This document shows, one piece after another, positions 12,411-24,572 of a stretch of DNA of 42,917 nucleotides (positions are counted from its first letter, which is position 1; every line of letters starts with the position of its first letter). This stretch comes from Neelides folsomi (lineage: Eukaryota; Arthropoda; Collembola; Neelipleona; Neelidae). A program made the translations under genes and the position numbers. The stretch spans positions 1 to 42,917 of the forward strand of contig JAQGBZ010000479.1 in assembly GCA_034687125.1 (NCBI GenBank). Direction: 5' to 3'. The notes under the pieces are model-generated. The model was not told the origin of the DNA and did no database searches. It saw nothing but the letters and a program-made list of their open reading frames with translations.

Positions 12411-13666
12411 CTAATTACTAAAATAATCATTTCGCCGTCTGCTAAATGAAATAAGTCCAAATTTACTCAAATTAATCTTCCTTGTATATCCAATAATTCT
12501 CTGGAATTTATCCACAAAAGACATGAAACTTACTGGAGTATTATTTCTAATTAGACTTATAAACTGCCGACAAAGTCCAACAATTAAATCATAAAGATGA
12601 TAAGTCACTTGATAATACGTAACTTTTCGCCCATTGGTCGGTTGAATTGGACGAAAGTTGTCCACAAGTGCTTGACCTTCTTGGTTTCGCACATTCCTCA
12701 AAACGTTCAATTGCCGTTTTGAAATTTTGATCGGTTGTTCAAAAACCGTCCAAATTACTTTTTCCCCGCAATTCGGCGTCGTGAAACTTCCCAAATAACG
12801 GTAAAAATTTGATTTCCAGGGAAGGAGTTTGACGGGATTGAAACGTCTCTGTGAAGGAACTTCAGGTATATCAGTTACATATGGATTGACCAACCCAATT
12901 GAATCAATTATGGGAGCAAGTGCCTGATTGTCGAAAAACGAAGGTTGCAAAAAAATTGCCAAAACGGCGACAGCCGCAGGATCGCCGGTTGACGCCACAG
13001 CGGTCGATAAATTTGGATATTTTGAAGAATAGTGAACCATGTGAAGTTCGGCGGCGTAGGATTTCCCATAGATTTGATGTTCCGACCCTTGATTGTCATT
13101 TGACCCCCAGTGGAAATGAAGCTGGGCGAAAATGTAGGAACTGTCGAGATAAGGACCGAGGAGAACCGGAGCATCGGATTCGGACTCATATTCAGCTTCG
13201 ATTGTATGACCATTATTTTGGATTAAAAAATTCGCGAATTTAACTGTGTCTTGGTAACGGTAATAATTGAGGAAGACAGGTGTGATTGATATTTGCGAAT
13301 CGTACAAACGCAGGTCGATCGGAGATTGATTGCTTCCGGTCGTACACATACCTTTCCATGTTGGCTGTCAGAATCCAAAAAATTAATTAAAAAACCAATA
13401 TAAATACTGTATTTAATTAACTTAACTAAATACTGTATTTGATAATTAATTAAATAAAATTAATTTAATTACTGAATTTAATTATTGTTTTAATTATTTA
13501 CCGGAGCACATAGAGGATCCAAATAGCACCATTCTCCCTCAACAAACTGCTTAAGATTAAAACCAACTCCTTCACATTTCCAAAATAATTCCACTAGAAT
13601 TAAACTGGCAACTAAAGTTTTAATTTTGGTATTAAAAGTTTTAATATTAAATTGAAATAAGATCAT
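12411..13666 (-). CDS. Secreted alpha-type carbonic anhydrase
   Basis: Interconverts CO2 and bicarbonate. Two exons: 13502-13666 (ATG at 13666, 55 codons, donor GTAAAT) and 12411-13364 (acceptor CTGACAG), joined in phase 0 to 372 aa. Residues about 15-33 are hydrophobic (LVASLILVELFW), suggesting a signal peptide or anchor. Family motifs: NQSPIDL, NNGH with the proton-shuttle His (about residue 108), LHFHWGS with two zinc His (138, 140), SEHQ with the gate Glu, AELHMVHY with the third zinc His (163), and GSFTTPNCGEKVIWTVF with the active-site Thr. Cys in MCTTGSNQSP and TTPNC can form the disulfide usual in extracellular CAs such as CA4. About 55 residues follow the domain, basic and without an obvious GPI or membrane signal. 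It looks fully active; I cannot name the orthologue. Confidence 0.95.
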
Positions 13667-13800
13667 TTTGGAATGAAATGTTTTTTTGACAAGACCACTT
13701 CATTACTTTATTTAAGTTCGCGTTTGACCACGGCAATGATTTGAGCAGAGCGTGAAGGCGTAAAGAGAACGAAGCCAAATACTCTCACTCAATACGTCTC

Positions 13801-13808
13801 TTTATATA
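13801..13808 (-). promoter_or_regulatory. TATA box of the carbonic anhydrase gene
   Basis: The minus strand reads TGTATATAAAGAG here, about 135 bp upstream of the carbonic anhydrase ATG, which leaves room for a start site near 13775 and a 5' leader of about 110 nt. No clear initiator seen. Confidence 0.4.
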
Positions 13809-15922
13809 CAAACACCACCCCAATTTCTTTACATAAATACATACTTGAGTGACTTGGGGTTTGTGGTGGTGAATTGGCGAATGATGGCAATAAAACTATA
13901 CCTCACTGAACTAAATTGAAATGAGTAAACGCACACACAATTCCTCAACCTGTATACCAATACAGGTAAATATAAGAACCTTCACTGCAAAATTCTTAGT
14001 ATTATATACTACATATACTAATTTAGGATTCTTCTTAAATTTAGTTTGAAGAACAGACAATGGAAAAATAAAATTCGTCCGAACATTCAATTTTATGTAT
14101 AATTGCGTATACCTAATTAAATGAGTATAATAAGTATGTATTTATCATATGTACCTGAATGTACTTATCCTATGTATTTTATGTACTTATTCTTCAAATA
14201 AGGTTTGGTAATTTGAAAACATGTAGATTGTATATCGTATATTGCATTAACTTGCATCGGGTGAATATGATTCGTAAAATTCCATTATTTATTATGGGTT
14301 TGATGTTCAGCAGGAGATCCCCTCAAGATAGTCATTTATCCATTTTATCCACATGATTCTTATATTCATCACACTCCTGGTTTTTTACATCTCTTCTGGT
14401 ACATTAAGTTGTATGAGACTTTTAAATCTTTTCACCAGCTGACTTGGCCCATTCCATTAAAAACCTTCTTAATTTCACTACTTACATTTACTACCTTATC
14501 AGAGATTTAGGGTGTTGGACATTAAATAAAAATTGTTTGTGTAGTCGTGCTTGTTAAGGAACGCTTTTAAGGAACTCTTTGTGTAGGAATAATTTGTGCA
14601 TTAAACAATTAAAGTTTTTCATAGGATTCATAAAGGAAATAATGAAAATAAAGAAATCTGTATTAAAGATCATGTTGACCAAATAGCAAATGTTTGCATT
14701 CTTCCCATTTGCATGTTTTAGGATTGTTGAATGAAGTGTGAGAAGTTTTGTAAAATGTGCTACACGCAGAGCAGAGCAGTGATATGAGACATACACATAT
14801 GATTAAAAATGAATATAATTAAATTAATGGAATGACTGGCATGAATTTTTGAGTTCACGTTATTTTTAGAGCGTCCAGGAGCTTTTGTACCTTAAAACTC
14901 ATGAAAAACATATTTCGTGTATAGTAAAAACGGTACTTTGCGTATTAATGGCTTACATATATAAACATAATACAGTGCATATATAAATATACAGGATGTG
15001 TATATGACTTAAATTTTTGCATATAGTGTATGAATAGTTACAAAGGTACTCGTAGGTGCATATAAGGTACATGTTACAAATGGCATTCATTCCTTTGTAT
15101 AGGAATTTTTTTATTGTATTTATTGAATGAAACAGATAACGCACCGATTTTTAAAATCTAATTAAGGAGTTCGTTCATTATATTCCAATTAAGAATGAAA
15201 ACTGGGATGATGCATTTTTTTATTACCGATTTATAATCTTAATTTAAGGTCCTATTTAAAATGCATTTTGGCTTCCGTGAATGTATTCGTGTCTTGTTAG
15301 GTTAAGCTACTTATTCTTGCTATTCAACTATAATTTAAGCTACCTATATAAAAGGAGAAATATAGGAAATATTAATTAATAATTTAAATACAATACTCAC
15401 TTTTATTAATTTTATTATAATGTAGTCCAATTACAAGTCTTTACTCAAGAATTTTTGTGCGTGAGATAAACAAAAACAAAGTTTCACCAAACTGCAAAAG
15501 AACTCAACCTTCAGTTTAAAATAATTCGAGTGGTTTGCAAATCTTACTTTTTCTTACTGAATTTATTTATAAAAATGATTCATTTTCCCCAGACTTACAT
15601 GATTCATTTACACATAATTATAGTAAATTGTTTAAATTATCTATAATAATAATAATCTTCAGACGCTTCCTACTTGACATTAAGTTCCTTAAATTCCAAA
15701 TACCCAAACCTACTTTAAATATTTTAAGATTGAGTTAAATATGGCTAGGAATATTTAAAGTGAAAAATAAATTAATAATAAATAACTTAAATAAAATAAA
15801 TAATACCAATTAAAATAGATCTGAACTTCTCGTTCAATAAATTGTATAAAAACTACAAAACAAACTTTAACAATTAAAACGATGTTAAAGTTAAAACTGA
15901 AATTCTGCAGAGATCTTTTAAA
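13809..15922. other. Intergenic AT-rich DNA
   Basis: Separates the carbonic anhydrase promoter from the 3' end of the next minus-strand gene. Contains several short frames without similarity. No tRNA, repeat array or transposon end found. Confidence 0.6.
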
Positions 15923-18900
15923 CTATAATTTACATTCTTTTCCAATTGATTTACAAATTAGTTTTTCTCCACTTTTCATTTTCTCTTTGTAAAATTTCAT
16001 ATAGTCGGCGATAAAATTTTCGTCCAGCATTTGGATTCCGAATCTATTTATTAAAAAAAGTTATTTTAAAATTATTTAAATTAAATTTATTAGTTTTCAT
16101 TTTATTCCAATTTAATAAAATTAGTTAATTAAAATTGGCATATAAAGTTTTATATATTTGATCTTTGTCTTTAATAAACATTAATTGATGTTAATAAATG
16201 TTCTTACAATTTCAACTGTGCATCCAAACTTGACTTATTTAATTTTTTCTTGAGAGTCATTCTGCAAATAATGGCCTTTGCACAATTCATCTTTTGCTCA
16301 ATCATCTTCTCATTTTCTAATTCTGCATCCACGGTCCGTTTCGGTCGAGATTTCTGGATGTATTCCTATTTAAATACAATTAATAAGCATATTAAAATCC
16401 CCATGTGGAACTTCCCATAAAAGTCATTACATTCAGGTTATTAATTGTAAGAATTTTTTTAATTATCAAGTAATGCAAACTACGATAAATAAGTAATATG
16501 TGTAATTTTATGTATATAGTAAGTTAAGCATGTTTAAACCAATCTAATTAGTTTGTGTATTCAGAGTCGTCATTTGAGGTTGAGTTCAAAAATGTGTTGA
16601 GTATTTAAGATGTGTATGTGAAATCTGTATTGATCTTGTATACAAATAGTGCTAATTTTTTTAATATAAGGAAACTCGTGATTGTCGTGAGTTTGTAAAA
16701 TAAAAAAAAGAGTCAATAATTTCGTCACTCACATTTAGTACAAACATGTGTTTAAACTTATGGTTAACAAAATGTTCAAAATCGTTCGTCCTTCCGGCAG
16801 CCGTTTGAGTGAAGAAAACAAAATATTGCAAAATCAAGGCTCCGATGCCTAAAGCTGCGAATAACATAAAAGTCTCATCTGCTCCGCCCCTGTTAACAAC
16901 ACGTTCAGAACTTGAACATTTCTGACCAACTTGAACTTAAATCAAAGTTGACCCAATTAACCCTAAACAGTTTAAATATTTAACACCCAAATTCCACAAT
17001 TATTTGTTTAACCAAATGAGCCCCAGACATCTGCAACTATTGTTGAACTTGAAAAGGAGTCTTTGACTTCACTTTAGTTAACTCATTCAATGACTTGCAA
17101 ATCCCATTCATAGATTTAACTTGACCTTCATTCCCATAATTCTTGCTTTAATCTCAATGAGTTTAAATACACAATTAAACTAATTGTAATTTATTAAACT
17201 TAAATTTGGTCTAAAACACTTTGTCAATAAGCTTAAATTTGGTCCAAAACACTTTGTTTCTCTTTTTGGGGAGTTTAATCTTATAATTAAGTTCAAACTG
17301 AGCTTAAATTAAGCTTTAAATTGAGCTTAAATTGAGCTTTAAATTATTGTTTTTGTAATCTTGTCATGAGTCTTGTCAATGTTGTCGGAATGTCCAAAGG
17401 TCGATCTGGGTCACGAGGAGTTGAAAAATGTCAACTTACGTTGATTTTACTTTTACCGCCCTTCCTGGATATAAAGCTACCGATGTCAGAAAGGAAGAGC
17501 GGGACATCGATGTCAGAAACATCCAAAGATCTCCCGGTCGCATTTTGGTTCAAGAGATTGAACAAAACATTAAAAAGAAAGACGAGGGATCCAAGGGCTG
17601 CAAGGATTGAATATGGATCCAAGTAGTTTCTGCTTAACCGGGACGTACAACATAATTATACGAGCTATTATTAGCATTTATCTCTTAATCCCAATTGGGG
17701 ATGCATTTATCAAATATTTAAATATTAACTAAATATTTACCAACACATGTCATTAACATGATATATGTTATTTAAACAACATATTTAATACCCTTGTTAG
17801 CTTAATAAGACTATTTTGAATGAATGAAATCATTTGAATTCCACACGTGCTTAAAAATGTTCATGTGTTAATAAACTTTTAAGTTAATAAACTTAATAAT
17901 TAGAACTACCATTCATTAAACTATGAATATTTAATATAAGCCAAAATTATAAAAATTGCATAAATAACAATAAATTAACTATACAGGGTGCATCTAAAGT
18001 TGCTTTCTTAAAGTCTCTTTTTTATGTGATTGTCTATTTAAAAAAGAAAGCTAATTTTGACGCACCCAGTATAAAAATATAAAAGTAAAAATAATTTCGA
18101 TAACTGTAAAATGAAAGATTTTATATATTTATTTTTTACTGTATTTACATATTATATACTTTGTTTATTTATGTATATCCGTAAATCCCATTCATAGTTA
18201 AAAATGATTAAATATTTAAATAAAGTAAATAATGGAATATTTTGATTTGTAAAGTTTCATTCACTTCATTGAACTTCATTCATTCCATTCAAAGTATTAA
18301 AAATGAAGTGACATTTAAATAGAAACTTATTTATATTTCTTACCCATAACTGGCAGATTGGCCATAATGACCTCCAGCACTCGCATAGTTGTCACTTGCA
18401 TAACCGTAACCACCTCCTCTATTTTCCAACAGATCGTCGCCGAGGCCGATGACACGATTCGTCAACTTCCTCACTGTGGCCATTCCTTGGATGAGCGCCT
18501 TGGAAGCGGAAGTTAAATTCGCGGCTGGGTCTGAACTCTTCAATGCTTCCCCATCCCGATACTTCTTCAGAGTCTCGACCCCGAACAAAAGCATTTCAAG
18601 CACTTTGGGTCGATTGTTCCCTTCACGTCGTTTGGTCTGTTTGTCCCAAAAGTCGACCATTTGGTTCCCCGTAGACACCAAATGCTTCAGCGGCTTCAAC
18701 ATCCCTCCAGAAACTTCTTTGTCCAACATTCCAAGCAACTTCGGAGTCATCGACTTCAACAAGGCCGGATTACCAAAATTCCCACCCATAAACATCTTCA
18801 ACAAATCTTGATTCCCAATTAAAGATTTTAAAGGATCCGAATCGCCTAAAAGACCTTTAATCGACTCGGCCTGACCAATCAGGGCCTTCAATGAGTCTCC

Positions 18901-19332
18901 TTGACCAATCAGATTCTTTAAAGCACTCCCTTGACCCAAAATCTTCATAATGAGGGAAAAATCAAACGGTGACTTTTTTTCATTGTTTTTAATGATTTTG
19001 TTCTCATTGTTGTAATTATCCTCAGCTTTGGTCAATTTCTTTAAAAACGATGTCACCTGAGTTTGGGCTTCTTGTTTAGATTTTAAATCCAATTTTTTCC
19101 GTCCGGGTTTATTATGATTGTTATTGTTGTTATTATTATTGTTGTTTTCAGTTGGCTCGTAAATTCGATTTTGATGATTTGGCTTTGATTTAATCTCGTC
19201 TTGTTCAAGCTTGTTTCTTAAATTGTACAAAGTTCCTAATTGTCCTCGCACTGCTCGTCCGATGCTCTCCATTTCGAAGGGAGCAATTGGATTGAAATAA
19301 AAAATGAAGAATAAAAAATTTAATAACTTCAT
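15923..19332 (-). CDS. Unrecognised secreted or membrane-anchored protein with alternative exons
   Basis: Family not recognised. Exon 1 18344-19332 (ATG 19332, ends TAT GG, phase 2); exon 2 is either 17440-17629 (2a) or 16733-16889 (2b); exon 3 16208-16365; exon 4 15923-16043 (stop TAG). Products: 485 aa with 2a, 474 aa with 2b. Residues 1-20 form a signal-like segment (NFLFFIFYFNPIAPF). A poly-Asn run follows at about 63-72, then five 10-residue repeats at about 133-182 (GQGSALKNLI, GQGDSLKALI, GQAESIKGLL, GDSDPLKSLI, GNQDLLKMFM), and a Gly/Tyr-rich stretch (GGHYGQSASYG). Exon 2 supplies a hydrophobic, membrane-spanning length segment. Exons 3-4 are basic with four Cys. A TATA box lies about 130 bp upstream. 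The design recalls arthropod cuticle or gland proteins, but that is only an impression. Confidence 0.8.
16733..16889 (-). other. Alternative exon 2b of the unrecognised secreted-protein gene
   Basis: Acceptor TTAACAG, donor GTGAGT; enters in phase 2 and leaves in phase 0. Encodes ADETF, then MLFAALGIGALILQYFVFF and AAGR, followed by a basic segment ending HMFVLN. It aligns with exon 2a across the hydrophobic part (LAALG.../FAALG..., ATGR/AAGR). Read after 2a it would give GGG CGG AGC AGA TGA, an immediate stop. Confidence 0.75.
17440..17629 (-). other. Alternative exon 2a of the unrecognised secreted-protein gene
   Basis: Acceptor TTAAGCAG, donor GTAAGT; phase 2 in, phase 0 out, as in 2b. 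Encodes NYLDPYSILAALGSLVFLF, a further hydrophobic stretch to NLLNQNATGR, then an acidic segment (SLDVSDIDV) and a basic end. The joint with exon 1 restores GGA (Gly). Confidence 0.75.
17982..18071. mobile_element. Mariner-type hairpin MITE, 90 bp (CAGGGTGCATC ends)
   Basis: TA-flanked. The left arm CAGGGTGCATCTAAAGTTG and the right arm, inverted, CTGGGTGCGTCAAAATTAG are imperfect repeats. The central part TTTTTTATGTGATTGT and its partner AAAAAAGAAAG match the core of the MITE at 182-261 on its minus strand, although the outer arms belong to a different family. It sits in the intron between exons 1 and 2a. Confidence 0.8.
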
Positions 19333-20799
19333 ATTAAGAATTAAATCTTAAAAAAAGAAAATTATTTTAAAAATGACAATTTTAAAAAAAGAGATTTTGA
19401 TTAATTCGAACACTTCCGAGGGTCTATCATTAAATAAATGTAAAAGAAGGAACGGAAACGTCTTTTATATTCTCTTTAAAATTCCCCCTTTTCCCCAAAG
19501 TGCCAAGAAGAGAAATTCCCCCAGGTGGGAAATAAATGTATAGGAAATAATGGAAATGGAAATAGGACTGGGAAACGCTTTTGACTTTTGAGGCTCAATA
19601 GGCGTGAAGTTTTTAAGCTACTTTGACATTGAAAGAAATCCGAGTGTCTTGGAGTCTGTTACACAGCTTGAGTTCTTTTGTTGGATGATAAAGAGCACAA
19701 GTCATCTTCCACTTTGTCCTCCTTCTTCTTAATTTACTGACAGCTTCACTCACCAACCAACTCGACGACTTTTATTATAAAAGTCATAATAAAAGAACAA
19801 ACCTGTAAAGACACGGGCTAACACAATGGAAACAATTCCATTAAAACCTCAGCTCAAATATGATCCTGGAAAATCTGTCATTGAGACCAAAATCATATAA
19901 TTTACTAATTTATATAAAAAATCATAATCATAGGAAATTGTAGAAAATCATAGTTGTTTGATAAAACACGTTTCTTTCTTATTTTCTCTTGGGTTGGAAA
20001 TTAACTAAATTGGAACAATCGGAGCAAAATAAATAAATAGAGCAGACATCGTCTGGTTAAAAAGAATACGAAACAGATTTATGATTTTATGCAGCATTAA
20101 ACCTTGTAATTTCATTTAAAATGTAAACAAAATATTTACCTGTGAATTTGTTTTGAAAGCCATCATGAAAAAACTAGCTATTTAAATGAAAAATGATTTT
20201 ATTAAATTTTAATAAAAATATAAACATTGGCTTTAAATGCACCTTTTAATAGAAAAGTTTAATTGTTGAATTGCAGATCCAACATGTTTTATAAATTTTA
20301 ATAACTGTTATTTAACTTTTAAAATACAAAGTATTGCCATTGATCGTTAAATGGTATTGGTATTTATTTTACAAGTACATCTGCCAGTGTTGAATATAAT
20401 GAACAGAGAAGAAAAGACATCAATGTGGAAAAATTCTTTTATTTGTCAAATTGAAAGACATTTTGCGGTTTTGTTTTCATTCATTTCTTTAAATAACTTT
20501 TTGAGTTTTCGTTTATTAAGTATAAAAGAAGTAAGCGTATCGTAATTTATATAATTAATTGTTATTATTAAAGATGTCTAGGATAGTTTGGCATACATAT
20601 TTAATATATAAATAATTACATGAATGTTCAATTAAAAATTAATATTAATACAAACTACGTAAACCCACATTAATGGATACAATTAATTACTATATAATCT
20701 CATAAATTAAGTATCATTATTGTATGTGAAATTTTACAATTTTTTTAAAATGACTTTACCATTTACGAACATTCTTTTAATAAATTAATTAAATAGCAT
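19333..20799. other. Promoter flank and intergenic DNA
   Basis: Contains the TATA-containing promoter of the minus-strand gene on its left and then AT-rich DNA up to the 3' end of SOAT copy A. A 15 bp palindrome CTTTTATTATAAAAG lies near 19769-19783. No further gene recognised. Confidence 0.55.
19462..19469 (-). promoter_or_regulatory. TATA box of the secreted-protein gene
   Basis: The minus strand reads GAATATAAAAGACG, with TATAAAAG about 130 bp before the ATG at 19332. This spacing mirrors the carbonic anhydrase gene and predicts initiation near 19435. Confidence 0.45.
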
Positions 20800-23700
20800 C
20801 TAAAAATCAAGGGCTTTACATTCAATAAACCGCAGATTAAAAAAATCCCACGATGTTTCCTAAAAATATCAAAAATTGAATAAAATGATCCGTCATTGAT
20901 TTAAAAAACATTTTATTTAATTATTATATGAATTAAAGATAAATGAATAATAATAATAACTTACTTCTTTTTGAGGGCAATTTATTCTTGCATAATATTC
21001 CATAGAATAAAAAGCAATCATAATTCCAGTCCCAGAAATTAATCCCATCCACATCAAAATGTTACCAAAACCGCTATTTCCGCTCTTAATAAAATTAAAC
21101 GCGAATCCAAAACCACCAAAGAGAATTAGCAAAACGGGGAAAAAGAAATTGAGCGAAAATGCCAAAATGTATTCATGGAATAAAGCCGAAACTCCAAATA
21201 CTAAAACTGTTGGTAAAGTTTTATATTTTTGGCCAAGTTTACTTTCAAGAACATCCTGAAAAAATACAAAAATAACTGATTAAATTAAAAATCATGTTTT
21301 AATAATAAATACTTTAATTAAATAGAGTTTAATTAAATTGAGTTTAATTAAAAAATTACATCATTATTTGAATAAATGAATAAATAACTTTATTTACCTT
21401 GAAAATGTATAGGAACAACCAATCATGAACTAAAATGTTCCATGATCTGTAATATTGCGAAAAAGTTGAGCTAAGCCACCAATCCTAAAAAATAATTAAA
21501 ATTAAATTAATAAAACTTTTCTATCAACTTTTATAGTTCTTGTATTTCGGAATCTTGCATTTTTGTTCAAATTAAAAAAAGACCAACCTTATAGAAAAGC
21601 CTATCCCCAAAATGTAAAAGTTCAGCAAATGCATTTTGCCATGTGTGGAGTAAGAGAAAGAATCCAAGCATCATCCCAACAATGCCTGGAAGCATTAGGG
21701 AGAAAATTGCATGGACAAATTGCTTTTTTGACATTGGTGGATGATCAGGATGACCAAAATTGACAAAAAAGGATGCACAAAATCGTCCAAACAAAAAATT
21801 GGCATAAATGATACATCCGCCCACTTGAAGAAAATTCCATAAAACATAACTCCAACGGAGATTGGAAGTTCTAAATCAAAATAATTCATCGCATCATTAA
21901 TTTCATTAAACACCATTAATTACCATTAAACACCGTCAAGCACCATTAAACACCATTAAACGTCATATAACATCATTTAATATTAATAAAGATCATTAAA
22001 CATCAATAAACGTCTTTAAACATAAATAAACATCATTAAACATTCTTCAATCTTTAACACTAAATAAATAAACTTTTTTATCGAGTGTCTAAATGCTGCT
22101 AATTCCTTTCCCCAATAAATTAAATATTATCTTAAAATCTTCATTAAATATTTGATCAATCAATTCAATCAACAATGCCATTATTAAATCAATAAACCAA
22201 TTATAAATCAATTAAGATCAATTAATAAACCAATAAAGATCACTTGATTAATCATAACCAAAAATCAATACAATTAATCAATCAATACAGGTAGATAAAA
22301 TCAATTTTACTAATAAATCAATTAATAAATCAACAATGAAAATCCATTAATTTAAAATTGTCTCACCTGGGATAATTATCTTTGTAAATGAGAGTTGGTG
22401 CAAATAAGAAATAAAGATATTTTGAGAAATCGGGACAAGGGGAATGTCGATCATTCCACGAGATCCAACTTGTCTTTTTCTTTTCCTCTCCCTTTGAATC
22501 TTTGCTAATTCCTTCATATTTGCCAATTCCTTCATCTTTGCTAATTCCCTCTGATTTCTTCTCAGAACTCCTCGATCGAATCTGTTGATTAGAACTCATC
22601 TTCGAACTCATTTTTCCATCCCCCATTTCTTTCATTTCAAAAGACCCTTCATTTGGATTGAGCTTCTTTTTATGATCATCGCGAAACCCCTTTGGTTCAA
22701 TGGGTTTGGTTTGGTTAAGAGCTCTTGGGATATTGGATCTTACAAACGCGTACATTTTCATTAAGAGCCGACATTGTTCCATTGTAATGATCGCTCCGCT
22801 GGCTGGGGGAAGACGATTTTTCCACAAGAAACTCGCCGGGAAGTAAATGAATCCAAGAAGGAAGAAAACAAATACGGAGAGCCCAATTGAGTCCACGATT
22901 TTATTCCACCCTTTAAATACACACATACAACAATTGAAATTCCTTTTAATGAATTTACACATTTATCAACTTGATTCAACGCACTGTGTGTTCAGAGCGT
23001 AGATAAACATTAGCTTTAATAAACTCATAGGTTTATTAGCTTAAGAGTAAAATTCGTCATGAGTGGAAACGTGACATGACGTGTATTTTGAAATTAAGTT
23101 CGACTTGAAATTAAACTTGGTTTAAGATTTAAATAAATATTGAATTAATGATCTCTCATTTTTACCGTGAATTGTCGCAAATTGGCGATAAGTTGCCCAA
23201 AAGTAAAAACCGGGATAGAGAATGGCAACGGAAGAAAAATGCATAAAAAATAACATTTTTCCAAGATTTTGCACGGAACCAAAAGCCCACATTATTCGCC
23301 CAAATCCTAAATCAATCCTAATAGAATAAAAGAGCCAATTAATAAAAATATTTTCATTTTTATAATTGATTAATTACGATTTATTTATAGTGTATTTTAG
23401 AACATGAGCAGGAGAGCCAAATCATTTATAGCTTTTAGGAAAGCCTTTTAAATTTCAACTTTGTGAGTTATAAATCATTGGATTTAATCTTCAATTTAAA
23501 TCCAACTTTATAACTTTTTATTTTGACACGGTAAATTGGGATGTAAATTATAAGTTGACTTACGTTCCAATCTCTAAGTAGTCCAGTATTATTGTGTGGA
23601 GCATTATAAGGGCCAAAGTGGCAATAAAGATATGATGAATAGTCTTGAAATGGGGAACCTATACATTCAAAATAATAACAATAATAATCATACTTGTATC

Positions 23701-24572
23701 TGTAAAGGTATTTACCAATATTAGATATACATTGTATTAAAATTAAATAGACATACTCAGTTGTTTCTCTTAAATTGAGTTATTTAAATTAAAATTAAAT
23801 TAAAAATTCGAACATCCAACAGATAAGTTAATGGTGAAGGTCTCGATCGGAATAATTTTTCTTGCAATTTTCCATTCACAATAGTTTTCCTAAACAATTG
23901 AATGAGTCCATTGAGTTTTGAGTTTAATGACATTGAAAATTAAATGAGATTAATTAATATAAGTTGACCTCTGACCTTTAAGACTTTTAAGTAATTGGGT
24001 TAATAATGTATTTTGTTAATGATTAAATACCTGTTGTCTGCTATATAAGGCAATTGAAACATTTTATTGGGAAAGTCAATCTTTTCTAATGAGTTCATGA
24101 TATCGTCAGTCAGCTCATTTAACTTTGATTCCACTTGACCCATGAAGGCGTTTTTTAATTTCTTTTAAAATTAAATAATACATTTTTAACTTTTCAAATT
24201 AATAGCTTAAAAGCTTTAAATGATCACAACTGTAATAGCGTTATAAGAATTATAACCAAAAAGCTTTAAAGAATAAAAAACCTCAGATTCTTCTCGAATT
24301 CCTTCCATTGCAAGTTGTTTTATTAGTGAGGCTTCCGGATCTCTAAAATCGTTGAAATCTGCGGTACAAAATATACAAGAGTTATTAAATATTGTTAACA
24401 ATAAGCGATTTTATATACTGGTTTACTGTAAACTGTAAAGTGCAACATTGGTTTATTATAACTTTAATTATAGTGATAATAAGACCAATATTACAATTTT
24501 TAGTGATTCAAAATGATTCATTTACATTTAACAATTTAATTAAAAATTACCTTTTGAATTATCTAAAGACAT
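20800..24572 (-). CDS. SOAT: Sterol O-acyltransferase, tandem copy A
   Basis: An ER membrane MBOAT enzyme expected to esterify sterols with acyl-CoA. Eleven exons, all phases consistent: 24551-24572, 24282-24358, 24031-24161, 23814-23889, 23564-23658, 23166-23317, 22367-22910, 21588-21870, 21398-21484, 20965-21255, 20800-20859; 605 aa. Family landmarks: EKLKNAFMGQVESKL in the N-terminal part, FKTIHHIFIATL opening the first membrane segment, [65 protein letters not shown] with catalytic Asn (about 476), FHEYILAF with catalytic His (about 516), and FYSMEYYAR. The FYxDWWN motif ends in Leu instead of Asn. The cytosolic loop after ALNQTKP is enlarged and contains a short coding repeat (EGISKDEG). 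Two donors (GTTCGA, GTTTTT) are weak, so exons 2 and 4 have less certain 3' ends. Confidence 0.93.
21897..22345. repeat. Degenerate simple repeats in a SOAT copy A intron
   Basis: About 150 bp of roughly 11-bp units like CATTAAACACC and CATTAAACATC, then another 200 bp rich in AATCAAT and AATAAATCAATT words. They fill most of the intron between the exons at 21588-21870 and 22367-22910. Confidence 0.75.

Noticed and set aside
12899..13243. 114-codon plus-strand frame
   Set aside because: It is antisense to the carbonic anhydrase exon, whose minus-strand frame has every family motif.
16661..16867. Exon 2b as the start of a separate small secreted protein beginning MLFAALG
   Set aside because: Possible, but the exon has a good acceptor upstream of that Met and shares phase and sequence with exon 2a, so alternative splicing explains more.
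18449..18811. 120-codon plus-strand frame
   Set aside because: Antisense shadow of exon 1 of the secreted-protein gene; no recognisable features or splice support.
21897..22345. CRISPR-like look of regularly spaced short repeats
   Set aside because: The units are degenerate AT-rich words without distinct spacers, in an intron of a eukaryotic gene.
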